A stretch of 7,844 nt of DNA from JAYFRE01 sp034926235 (lineage in GTDB: Bacteria > Pseudomonadota > Alphaproteobacteria > Rhodospirillales > Magnetospirillaceae), in contig JAYFRE010000173.1 in assembly GCA_034926235.1 (NCBI GenBank), forward strand, positions 1 through 7,844, written 5' to 3'. A program made the translations under genes and the position numbers. The notes under the pieces are model-generated. The model was not told the DNA's origin. It ran no database searches and saw only the letters and a program-made list of their open reading frames with translations. Below, piece after piece: positions 1 through 6,604 of the stretch. Position 1 is the first letter of the stretch, and every line of letters begins with the position of its first letter.

Positions 1-2066
1 TTGTCGAAGATGTTGCGGGCCTCGCCATAGATGCTGACGGTTTCGGTCAGAGCGAAGGAACTGCGCAGGCCGACGATGGCGAACGGGCTGGCATAGAGCG
101 TGTTCATGTTGTCGACCGGCACCTTGGTCGGCGACCATTTCACCTCGGTTTCGACGAACAGGCGCGGGGTGATGTCGTAATGGACCACGCTATTGATCAA
201 ATGGCGCGGCGCCCCGGCCAGATAATTGTCGCCGCGCACCGGATCGTCATGGAAACGGAAATCCTGGAAGGTGTAGGCCAAACGCAGCGACAGATCATCG
301 GCCAGCCGCGCCGTGCCGCCGATCTCGATGCCGAAATGCCGGGTTTTGTCGGCATTCATCGCTCCTAGGGGAGCATTGGTGGCGTCGCGCAGGCTCAGGA
401 TTTCGTCTTTGATCCAGGAATAATAGGTGCCGGCATCGAAATCGACGATTCCCGCCCTGCCGCGCCAGCCGATTTCCACCGTGGTTCCGGTCTGGGCGTC
501 GAGATCGGTGGTGGTGAAGCCGGTCGGGCTGATATCCGGCGTGCCGCCCTTGGTGGCGAGCAGATCGTCATGGGTTGGCGGTTCGAAATTGCGGCTGATC
601 GCACCGAACAGCATGTGATCATCGTTCGGACGCCAGGACAGGCCCAGGCTGGGGCTAAGCGCGCTGTAGTCGCGCGAATAGCCGGTGTCGGCGGCGGTCT
701 TGCTGGCCATGCCGCCACCGTCAGCGTCATAGACGGGCCGCGTTGCCGCGCCGTAACGGTCGTCATTGTCGCGGCTGGCATAGGATGCGGTCAGGGCCGG
801 CGACAAGGTGATCCGTTCCGCCAGCGGCAGGTTGAAGCCGGTATTGGCGGACAGGGTCGTGGAATCGAGGTCGTTCTTGCCGAACAGCGCGCCCTTGTTG
901 CCTTTCTTGTTCAGGTAATAGCGCCGGTCGGCCGAGCCGACGACATAGCGTACGCTGCTATCGAACAGGGGCAAAGGCTGGCTGGCGTCAGGGGCGTAGG
1001 CATAGCGCAACACCAGGGTCAGATCGTCGCTGTCGGTGTCCTGGACCCCGGTCGAGACGGGGTAGCGGAAGGAATCCTCGGTCCTGGCATAGCCCAGCGC
1101 GGCGTCGAGGAGATGCGCGCCATAGGTGGCCGAGGTGCGGTTGCCGATGCGGAACTGGCTGGTTTCGCGATATGGCCGGTCGCGCAGCACGTTGGGGCCG
1201 GGGCCATTACCCAGGGCTGGGTTGGGGCCGGTATAGGATTCCCTGGAACGGTCCTTCAGCCAGCTTTTCGGCACCGGTCCGGCGACATCGAAATCGAGAT
1301 CTGTATAACCGGCGAAGAAACGGGTGGTAACAGCGTCATTCAGCTCGGCCCCGACATTGGCGTTGAAATTGATCCGGTCGGAATCGTTATAGTCGCGATA
1401 GCCGCTGCGGCTGGCGCTGCTGAACTGGACCAGCCCGTCGAGATTGCCGGATTTGCCCCCCGTCTGCAGGGCGGTGTTGATCTGCCCGAAACTGCCGCCT
1501 TCCAATCCTACGATGCTGCCCGGGTTGGACGATCCGGTGGGGGAGATGAGATTAAGCGCGCCGCCCAATGTGGTCGCGCCCAACCGGTTGGCGGTGTAGC
1601 CGCGATAGACTTCGATCGCCTCGGCCTGTCTGAAATCGGCGAGGCCGACGATATAGGAACCATCCGCCTGATTGATGGGCAGGCCGTCTTGCAGGATCAG
1701 GATGCCGCGCTGGGACGGGTTCTGCTGCAGCCCAGAGCCGCGAATCTGAATGCGCGGCTGGTCGTTGCCGCCGAAATAGGATTGAACGACCAGACCATGC
1801 ACATTGGACAGGGCGTCGCCGGCGGTCAGATTGGCCTTGGCGTCGAGATCGCTGGCGGATACCAGGGCGGTGCCGCCGGGAATAGCTTCGAGCCGTTCGC
1901 GCGCTTCCTCTTCGGCGGACAGGGCGCTGCCTTGGACGATGACGGGAGCCAGGCGGATCGTCGAACCCGGTGTGGCCGACTGCCCCCAAGCCCCGGATGA
2001 AACCAAAACCGCTAAAGATACTCCCGTAAGGACGGCCCGCGCCGCGATTTCCCCTTTGGATGACAT
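1..2066 (-). CDS. TonB-dependent outer-membrane receptor (C-terminus cut off by window edge)
   Basis: A continuous frame of 688 codons runs from an ATG at 2066-2064 to the left edge without a stop. The product should be a 22-strand outer-membrane barrel with an N-terminal plug that takes up a scarce ligand (siderophore, cofactor or sugar) using energy from TonB-ExbB-ExbD. Residues 1-28 look like a Sec signal peptide: a few polar residues, the hydrophobic run AVLTGVSLAVLV, then GAWG before the likely cleavage. A TonB-box-like stretch, APVIVQG, lies near residues 40-46. The plug covers about residues 65-178, with PRIQIRGSG, ILILQDGLPIN, IEVYRGYTANRLG and LGGALNLISPTG. The rest is rich in alternating aromatic and polar barrel strands, and the visible end (SIYGEARNIFD) is the usual penultimate strand, so roughly 20-40 residues are missing. 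The plug resembles the FecA-like group (COG4772/COG1629) from memory of family patterns. The ligand cannot be told, and no neighbouring transport or biosynthesis gene helps. The start is backed by the signal peptide and a good ribosome-binding site. Confidence 0.94.
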   Translation of the reverse strand, partial: MSSKGEIAARAVLTGVSLAVLVSSGAWGQSATPGSTIRLAPVIVQGSALSAEEEARERLEAIPGGTALVSASDLDAKANLTAGDALSNVHGLVVQSYFGGNDQPRIQIRGSGLQQNPSQRGILILQDGLPINQADGSYIVGLADFRQAEAIEVYRGYTANRLGATTLGGALNLISPTGSSNPGSIVGLEGGSFGQINTALQTGGKSGNLDGLVQFSSASRSGYRDYNDSDRINFNANVGAELNDAVTTRFFAGYTDLDFDVAGPVPKSWLKDRSRESYTGPNPALGNGPGPNVLRDRPYRETSQFRIGNRTSATYGAHLLDAALGYARTEDSFRYPVSTGVQDTDSDDLTLVLRYAYAPDASQPLPLFDSSVRYVVGSADRRYYLNKKGNKGALFGKNDLDSTTLSANTGFNLPLAERITLSPALTASYASRDNDDRYGAATRPVYDADGGGMASKTAADTGYSRDYSALSPSLGLSWRPNDDHMLFGAISRNFEPPTHDDLLATKGGTPDISPTGFTTTDLDAQTGTTVEIGWRGRAGIVDFDAGTYYSWIKDEILSLRDATNAPLGAMNADKTRHFGIEIGGTARLADDLSLRLAYTFQDFRFHDDPVRGDNYLAGAPRHLINSVVHYDITPRLFVETEVKWSPTKVPVDNMNTLYASPFAIVGLRSSFALTETVSIYGEARNIFD

Positions 2067-2070
2067 CACT

Positions 2071-2078
2071 TTCCCCTT
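2071..2078 (-). promoter_or_regulatory. Ribosome-binding site of the TonB-dependent receptor
   Basis: On the minus strand this reads AAGGGGAA, a purine-rich Shine-Dalgarno-like run ending four bases before the ATG at 2066-2064. The core AGGGG sits about 6-7 bases away, which is normal spacing. It fixes the receptor start at that ATG. Confidence 0.7.
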
Positions 2079-2109
2079 AGATCGCAAAAATAAGACTTCC
2101 CCGCGCGTA

Positions 2110-2142
2110 GGAACCGCCCATCGGCGGCTCATCGGTTCCGCC
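2110..2142 (-). promoter_or_regulatory. Leader hairpin with competing stems upstream of the TonB receptor
   Basis: GGAACCG (2110-2116) and CGGTTCC (2133-2139) form a perfect 7-bp stem. Within it GGCGG (2123-2127) can pair with CCGCC at 2114-2118, giving a tight 4-base loop, or with CCGCC at 2138-2142. These pairings share bases, so they exclude one another. On the receptor strand the element ends 43 bases before the ATG and is followed by a spacer and the T-rich stretch TTATTTTT (revcomp of about 2085-2093). The pairing is seen directly. A role in attenuation or mRNA stability is inference, and a simple stable hairpin is equally possible. Confidence 0.45.
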
Positions 2143-2296
2143 TGTTATCGTGGAAAAGGTTCCTCTTCCGGCGATGGCCGACGGCGAGGCGGCTTCATCC
2201 GCAGTGAAGGAACGTCGCGGCCATCCCGGCTGCCTTTAAGACAAGACCTGAATCGAGCGGGACGCTGGTGCGCCCGGCGGGACCCTAACGGTGATC

Positions 2297-2325
2297 ATCT
2301 CCCGACTCAAGTATGGATCGGAGAT
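2297..2325 (-). repeat. Inverted repeat (ATCTCC / GGAGAT) in the intergenic stretch
   Basis: ATCTCC (2297-2302) pairs with GGAGAT (2320-2325). The stem extends by two more pairs if one base bulges, leaving a loop of about 12 bases. It lies downstream of the DUF748 stop codon on the minus strand, just after a second hairpin. No T-run follows on the minus strand, so it is not a classic intrinsic terminator. It may protect the 3' end of the message or belong to the receptor leader. Confidence 0.4.
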
Positions 2326-2336
2326 CGAGCCGCATC

Positions 2337-2371
2337 GAGCCCACCGGTCACAAGAAATGGCCGCTGGGCTC
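2337..2371 (-). terminator. Hairpin downstream of the DUF748 gene, possible 3'-end or terminator element
   Basis: GAGCCCA (2337-2343) pairs perfectly with TGGGCTC (2365-2371). After one C/C mismatch the stem goes on with CGG (2345-2347) and CCG (2361-2363), enclosing a 13-base loop. It begins about 41 bases after the DUF748 stop on the minus strand, a plausible place for a transcript end. No U-tract follows, so Rho-independent termination by the textbook mechanism is doubtful. The stem is seen; its function is inferred. Confidence 0.4.
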
Positions 2372-2412
2372 TGCGGGGGAAGAAGCGTCTCGGTGCCTGG
2401 GTTCGGTTCACA

Positions 2413-5400
2413 TCATTTCAGGCTGAAAACCACCTGCATCGCTGTCTGGGAATCGTCCGCGTTGGATTCGGGCGCCAAGACGAATATCCGTTTGTCGTCG
2501 ATCTTGCCTTCCAGATATTCGTGAACCGCCTGAGTGCGCTGCTGGGCCAGATCGTTCAGGCTCGACCCGGTGATCGGCGCATGATCGGCCAAGGCTTTTT
2601 CCATCTCGGCGTCGGGCAGGCTTTTCAGCATGCCGATCAGGTTGCGCGGCCGCTCAAAATCGGCGTTTTTATAGGCTTGCTCCAGATATTTGGAATATTC
2701 GGACGGTTCGACCGTAACGCTCGCTGGATCGATGCTTTTGCCCCGTCCGGTGATCGCGGCGATCTTCTGCTTCTTGACCAGTGACTGGACATATGCGCTC
2801 CGCAGACCCGGCAGGTCTTGGGCCGGATCGGTGCGCCCGGTCATCTCCAACGAGAGCGCCGGTTTTTCCGCCAGCATCGTGGCGATGGTGTCGAGCTTTT
2901 CAGCCGATTCGGGCGTTAGTTCCGCTAAACCGGGCTGGAAATCGACATAACCCAGATCCTCGCCGCCACTGCCGCCGAACGCGCTGGCCAGCAAGGTGAA
3001 AGGCGAGGTGATCGCTTTTTGCAGCAGGTTGACGAATGCATACCAGATCAAGCCGCTGACGCTGAATTCGGGGTTGGAGAGCGAGCCCGAAACCGGAATG
3101 TTGACATCGATCTGCCCTTGCGGGTTTTTCAAGAGCGCGACGGCGAGTTGTACAGGCAATTGCGTCGCGGTGTCGTTTTCGACGCGTTCGCCGAAGGTAA
3201 GCTGGTCGATGAAGATGTGGTTGTCGGCGGTCAGGAGGTCGTCGGCAAGCTGATAGTGCAGATCGACATTGAGCTTGCCCTTGGTGATCGGATACCCGGC
3301 ATATTTCGCCGCATAAGGCGTCAGCTTGGTCAGTTCGATATCCTTGGCTTCCGCCGTCAGGTCCAGAGCCGGTTTTTCGATCAAGGGGTTGATGTCGCCC
3401 TTGATGACGATGGGACCGTTGGCGGTCAGCCGCGCACGGATATCGACCGGGGCGGGCGTGGTCGATTCGGTCCCGAACGCGCCGATGGTGCCGGTGATTC
3501 CGGCCAGATTCGCCGTATAGTTCGGCTTGATGAATTGATCAGCATAGGTGACCCGGCCATCCTGCAGGCGCAATTGTCCGAAACGCAATCGCAGCGGCAG
3601 GGTGGATTCCGCCGTCTCGGCCAGAGCCGGGGCCGAAGCCGGCGTTTCGACGGCTTTCTGCTCGCCGCCTTTTGCGGACAAGACATCCTGAAGACGGAGC
3701 CGGCCTTGTGAATCGAGCAGCACATGACCGTAGAATCCGGCAAAGGTCACGCGCGTGGTGTCGAGCGAGACGCCGCCCGCCGCGTCATATCCGGCCTTGA
3801 CCCCGGTCAAGGCCAAAGAGCGCCAGCCGGCGAAGGGATCGGACGAGATGCGGTCAAGCATGTGTAGATTGGCCAATGCGACATCGCCGCGATAAGAGAC
3901 GTTCGGGCCGCGCTTGTCCTGTTTGAATGTCAGTGCGCCCTTGGCATCCAGAAACGCGCTGGTGATTTTCGCGTTCAGCGCGGTTCCGGCATAAGCGCCG
4001 AAAGCGGCAACGTCCAAACGTTTGCTGTCCAGGGTCAGATCGGCTTTCAACGGTTCAAGCGCTACCGTGCCGGTCACATCCAGCGTCCCCTTGCCGTCCA
4101 GCGATGCGTTCAGTGTGACAGGAATGGGTTGGGCCTGATCGTCGCTAATCTGACGCAAGGTGACATTAAGCGGTGCGATCGCGATCGTCGCGGGAGAGGG
4201 GCCCGCGCCGCGATCGGTCAGGCTAAGCGCCGAGTCCTTAAGGCTGATTTCACCGATCCGGTACCGCCATGGCTGGGCGGCAGGGCGTGCTTCCGTCAGT
4301 GTGGCTTTGGCCGTGCGTTTGGACGGGCGGGGTTGGACGGTTTCGGCGGCTTTTCCGCTCCTGACCGCCTTGGCGTCGGGTCCGGCCCAGGCGGCGAGAT
4401 CGATATCGCCCTTGGCGGATCGTGTCGCGCGGATCCCAAGGCCGGAAACAGCGATGGCGGCGATGTCGGCGTTTTGCGCCGCTAGATCGACCATCGGCGC
4501 GGTCACACGTGCTTCATGCAGCGTCAGCGCCGGCTCTTTTGCCCCCGGCAACCCTAGATTCAACGCTGTCACAGCCAGGGTTGAATCGCTGATCTTGAGA
4601 TCGAGCGGTTCTTTCGACCAGTCCGCCGCCAGTGTGAGCGTCGCGCTGAAGGCGCCGTCCAAGATCCGGGCCGAGGTCGCGGCGTCGGCATAAGGTTGCA
4701 GGGCGGGCAGGGCCAGCGCGTCGATCGCGAGCGTTGCTTTAGCCTGTTTGGCGGACAGGACCGCCGATCCTTCGGCTTTAATCGCGCCACCGCTGCCGAG
4801 CGTGGTCGAAAGGCTGACGGAAGCAGGGTCGGGCCCCGTCAGGGAAAGACCTGTCCCGATGACGAGCAGCCGGTTGAGAGAGAGGGTGGCGGGAACCGGC
4901 GTGGTGGAATCATTCAGCCGCAGCGTGCCGTCATTGACGGAGAAGCGGTCGATGACGAGGTCGAAAGGCGATTCGGCTTGCGTGTTTTTCGCCGGTGCGG
5001 CGGGTGCGTCAGCCTGAGGGGTGGTCTGGGAGGCTGGCGTCAGCTTTTCGACATTGAGGCGTCCGTCCGGATCGCGGGCCAAGGATAGGATCGGCCGGTC
5101 GAGCCGAATGTTGCCGAAATGCAGCCGTCCGGCCAAGGGTTCAAGCCGTTCGGCTGCGACATGCACCCGGTCGGCGGTGAAGAGAGGCGCATCGGCGGGG
5201 CCGATGATCGTCGTGCCGTCGAGATCCAGGCTGCCCGAAAGACCCAGCGCCATCCGGCCTTCGGGCATGGCGAAATCGACCGTGATGTTGCCCGACAGCG
5301 TACCGGACGTCAGGGTGACGGGCAGCGGCGCGGGCGCATAGGACAGAATCTGCGGCAGGTCGAGCCGCACCAGGGTGAGATTGACCGAGGAATCGACGGA

Positions 5401-6141
5401 CTCGGCCATGGGATTGGTTTTTCCATCGAGCGCGATCGGCGTGCCATCGATCCGCGCGCGCAGTCTGGGTTCGACGAAAATATCGGCTTTCGACGGGAAT
5501 GTGGCGATGAAGGGGATGTCGAGCGCCCATTCATCAATGACATGTTTCTTGTGCAGCAACTGGTCGTCGAAATCGATCCGTCCGTCCTTGATCTGGATAT
5601 TCGACACCGCGAAGGCGATCGGCTTGCCGCTCGGGGGCTCGGATGGGGCTGCGGCCTTTTCAATCAGATCGGTGATGTTGAACCGGTGCGCGTCATAGCG
5701 GACGAGCGCCAGCCGCGGGCGGACGATGCGCACCTCGCCCAGCACCGGGGCGAAGCGCGGCAGCGACGTCCAGGATACGCGCACGACCAATTGGCCGATA
5801 TCGACGAAATTCTCCCCTTCCTCGCGGCCGCCGATATGGATGTCGTCGGCTGTGAGCTTCAAAAGATAGGGGTTGAAGGCGATCCGTCCGATGGTTGCGG
5901 GACGTCCCATCTCCTGGCTCAATTGCCGTTCCGCGGCGTCCTTGATCAAGGGCGGGGCGACAAAGAACCCGGCAATGCCGATGATCGCCAGCAGGATGGC
6001 GAGGATGACGCCGATACGTTTTGCGCGCCGTGAACGGAGCGTTTCGATCAGCTTCCGGAGTCGTGGAGGTGTGGGATCGTTGCTCAGTTTACGCCTCCCG
6101 GAACGATAGCCGCAGCGATCATAAGAAAACGGACGGCGCAT
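2413..6141 (-). CDS. DUF748/AsmA-like large envelope protein with OmpA-like C-terminal region
   Basis: The frame encodes up to 1242 residues and ends with TGA at 2415-2413. A basic stretch (RLRK, RSRRAKR) precedes one hydrophobic segment at about residues 43-62, so the protein is likely anchored in the inner membrane with nearly all of it in the periplasm. The body is beta-rich and repetitive, with AsmA/DUF748 hallmarks: GRPATIGRIAFNPY after the anchor, then recurring 'I.DG.I.F.D' and 'L..L.LD.P' units, broken by Ala/Pro-rich linkers near residues 366-386 and 590-624. The stretch about 920-1060 (IEKPALDLTAEAKDIEL, GYPITKGKLNVDL, NPQGQIDVNIPVSGSL) is characteristic of DUF748. The tail, 1064-1242, resembles a split OmpA-like domain. 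AsmA-fold proteins are linked to lipid movement between membranes and outer-membrane homeostasis; the role of this one is inferred. The coordinates use the outermost ATG, but a CTG at 6087-6085 is a strong rival start. It is divergent from the chemoreceptor gene and lies in tandem with the receptor gene. Confidence 0.9.
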   Translation of the reverse strand: MRRPFSYDRCGYRSGRRKLSNDPTPPRLRKLIETLRSRRAKRIGVILAILLAIIGIAGFFVAPPLIKDAAERQLSQEMGRPATIGRIAFNPYLLKLTADDIHIGGREEGENFVDIGQLVVRVSWTSLPRFAPVLGEVRIVRPRLALVRYDAHRFNITDLIEKAAAPSEPPSGKPIAFAVSNIQIKDGRIDFDDQLLHKKHVIDEWALDIPFIATFPSKADIFVEPRLRARIDGTPIALDGKTNPMAESVDSSVNLTLVRLDLPQILSYAPAPLPVTLTSGTLSGNITVDFAMPEGRMALGLSGSLDLDGTTIIGPADAPLFTADRVHVAAERLEPLAGRLHFGNIRLDRPILSLARDPDGRLNVEKLTPASQTTPQADAPAAPAKNTQAESPFDLVIDRFSVNDGTLRLNDSTTPVPATLSLNRLLVIGTGLSLTGPDPASVSLSTTLGSGGAIKAEGSAVLSAKQAKATLAIDALALPALQPYADAATSARILDGAFSATLTLAADWSKEPLDLKISDSTLAVTALNLGLPGAKEPALTLHEARVTAPMVDLAAQNADIAAIAVSGLGIRATRSAKGDIDLAAWAGPDAKAVRSGKAAETVQPRPSKRTAKATLTEARPAAQPWRYRIGEISLKDSALSLTDRGAGPSPATIAIAPLNVTLRQISDDQAQPIPVTLNASLDGKGTLDVTGTVALEPLKADLTLDSKRLDVAAFGAYAGTALNAKITSAFLDAKGALTFKQDKRGPNVSYRGDVALANLHMLDRISSDPFAGWRSLALTGVKAGYDAAGGVSLDTTRVTFAGFYGHVLLDSQGRLRLQDVLSAKGGEQKAVETPASAPALAETAESTLPLRLRFGQLRLQDGRVTYADQFIKPNYTANLAGITGTIGAFGTESTTPAPVDIRARLTANGPIVIKGDINPLIEKPALDLTAEAKDIELTKLTPYAAKYAGYPITKGKLNVDLHYQLADDLLTADNHIFIDQLTFGERVENDTATQLPVQLAVALLKNPQGQIDVNIPVSGSLSNPEFSVSGLIWYAFVNLLQKAITSPFTLLASAFGGSGGEDLGYVDFQPGLAELTPESAEKLDTIATMLAEKPALSLEMTGRTDPAQDLPGLRSAYVQSLVKKQKIAAITGRGKSIDPASVTVEPSEYSKYLEQAYKNADFERPRNLIGMLKSLPDAEMEKALADHAPITGSSLNDLAQQRTQAVHEYLEGKIDDKRIFVLAPESNADDSQTAMQVVFSLK
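6085..6099 (-). promoter_or_regulatory. Shine-Dalgarno GGGAGG and in-frame CTG: alternative start of the DUF748 gene
   Basis: On the minus strand GGGAGG (6099-6094) is followed after six bases by CTG (6087-6085), in frame as codon 19. The outer ATG at 6141-6139 has only a weak purine run (GGGAT) before it. A start here would give a protein of 1224 residues beginning MSNDPTPPRLRKLIETLRS, a normal short basic lead-in to the membrane anchor, and would drop the Arg-rich, Cys-containing first 18 residues. No ATG, GTG or TTG is found between this point and the anchor. The site is seen; its use as a start is inference. Confidence 0.5.
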
Positions 6142-6168
6142 CCGGAAATCCCGGTTTGGAGATGCGCC
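6135..6168 (-). repeat. Inverted repeat overlapping the outer ATG of the DUF748 gene
   Basis: GGCGCATC (6135-6142) and GATGCGCC (6161-6168) form a perfect 8-bp stem around an 18-base loop, in which CGG and CCG (6143-6145, 6151-6153) can add an inner stem. On the minus strand the outermost ATG (6141-6139) lies in the 3' arm, so it would be paired in the mRNA. The plus strand after the hairpin reads TTATTTCTCG, a poor U-tract, and there is no plus-strand gene upstream that would need terminating. It may be a leader hairpin that hides or replaces the ATG start. Confidence 0.5.
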
Positions 6169-6203
6169 TTATTTCTCGAACGCTCGTCGAATAAACGCTT
6201 TTT

Positions 6204-6233
6204 AGTCTAATTCTTTTATTCGGGCTCAATCAA
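6204..6233 (-). promoter_or_regulatory. Candidate sigma-70-type promoter for the DUF748 gene
   Basis: On the minus strand TTGATT (6233-6228) is followed after 18 bases by TAGACT (6209-6204). They match four of six bases in TTGACA and four of six in TATAAT. Transcription would begin near 6197, giving a leader of about 56 bases to the outer ATG or about 110 bases to the CTG, with the hairpin at 6135-6168 inside it. This was found by eye only, and AT-rich DNA gives such matches by chance. Confidence 0.35.
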
Positions 6234-6364
6234 GGCGGGTTGGAACCGTTATGTGCTGCCATCGGCGCGCTGGGATTGAATTTTTGCCGGTCTGCGCCGG
6301 AAATAAGTCCCGCGATGGCCGGAAACCCTCAGATTGGAAGAATTTAATACCAATAAAATTTATG

Positions 6365-6376
6365 TGGTTATAACCA
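6365..6376. promoter_or_regulatory. Perfect 12-base palindrome, possible operator
   Basis: TGGTTATAACCA is a perfect inverted repeat without a spacer, set in the most AT-rich part of the divergent region, 229 bases before the chemoreceptor start. Such a site could bind a dimeric regulator, but no regulator gene is in the window and the sequence does not match an operator I can name. Confidence 0.3.
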
Positions 6377-6401
6377 TGTTTTTGTGCGGAAAGGACAGAT
6401 T

Positions 6402-6410
6402 TTATCCACA
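6402..6410 (+). promoter_or_regulatory. DnaA-box-like nonamer TTATCCACA
   Basis: The nine bases match the classical high-affinity DnaA box exactly. They lie 25 bases beyond the palindrome at 6365-6376. Only one perfect box is seen and the neighbours are not usual origin neighbours, so a chromosomal origin is unlikely. A lone box may tie transcription to DnaA, titrate DnaA, or be chance. Confidence 0.35.
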
Positions 6411-6593
6411 ATGGGGTGGACGAATGCGGATGTCAGACTTATTTCTATTCTAAATCTATCGGGCGGGGGCTGGAAGATACTTTCAATGCAAGCCAATACA
6501 GGCCTGCTTTAAATCGAGGCTTTTTGTGAATGGGTTCGGTCCACGGCGTGTCTCCGGCTCCACAGCCGTTTGACACCGTGCGCCAAAAGCTAT

Positions 6594-6598
6594 GGGAG
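6594..6598 (+). promoter_or_regulatory. Ribosome-binding site of the chemoreceptor gene
   Basis: GGGAG ends six bases before the ATG at 6605-6607, which is good spacing. A GTG directly before the ATG (6602-6604) is in frame and could also serve, adding one residue. An out-of-frame ATG at 6592 overlaps this site and leads only into a shadow frame. Confidence 0.65.
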
Positions 6599-6604
6599 AT
6601 CGTG

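Larger units (their letters stand above)
2081..2412. other. Non-coding intergenic stretch between the DUF748 gene and the TonB receptor gene
   Basis: No convincing gene is seen on either strand. Plus-strand frames that cross it are continuations of antisense frames over the flanking genes and have compositionally odd, arginine-rich products. The stretch contains three inverted repeats (2110-2142, 2297-2325 and 2337-2371). It must hold the receptor promoter if the receptor has its own, but I could not pick out a convincing -35/-10 pair, and I saw no Fur-box-like palindrome. Its length is enough for a structured leader RNA, but the sequence does not match the conserved cores of the riboswitch classes I know. 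Confidence 0.6.
6142..6604. other. Divergent intergenic region between the DUF748 and chemoreceptor genes
   Basis: This 463-base stretch is visibly richer in A and T than the genes around it, especially at 6190-6220 and 6330-6410, as expected for a region holding divergent promoters. The short frames inside it (for example 6226-6411 minus) have no recognisable product. I mark a candidate promoter for the minus-strand gene, a 12-base palindrome and a DnaA-box nonamer. I could not find a convincing sigma-70 or flagellar sigma-28 promoter for the chemoreceptor. AAGCC (6489-6493) can pair with a GGCTT that runs into TTTTT near 6518-6525, a weak terminator-like shape with no gene before it. Confidence 0.6.

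Noticed and set aside
2081..2412. Possible cobalamin riboswitch upstream of the TonB receptor, prompted by fragments such as CCCCCGCAGAG and TTCACTGCGG on the minus strand
   Set aside because: The conserved B12 box and the ordered core elements (GCCACTG, GGGAAGG, CCAGGAGACCTGCC) are not found in order on either strand. The fragments are short and GC-rich enough to arise by chance. TPP and FMN cores were also not seen.
570..2784. Long plus-strand open frames at 570-2000 (476 codons) and 1804-2784 (326 codons)
   Set aside because: They run antisense to the receptor and DUF748 genes. The first gives a Gly/Ala/Ile-rich product without domains, and the second is Arg-rich and crosses the intergenic stretch. 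The minus-strand genes have clear family motifs throughout, so these are shadows of GC-rich codon use.
5119..6033. Plus-strand 304-codon open frame antisense to the 5' part of the DUF748 gene
   Set aside because: The product is low in hydrophobic core patterns and rich in Asp, Gly and Arg, with no recognisable motif. The opposite strand encodes a coherent DUF748 protein.
6340..6420. Replication origin suggested by the DnaA box in AT-rich DNA
   Set aside because: Only one perfect box is present, there is no cluster of boxes, and none of the usual origin neighbours (hemE, parA/parB, gidA, dnaA, or plasmid rep genes) is in the window.
6570..6596. TTGACA (6570-6575) with TATGGG (6591-6596) as chemoreceptor promoter
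   Set aside because: The 15-base spacing is short, the -10 match is weak, and transcription would begin within or after the ribosome-binding site, leaving no usable leader.
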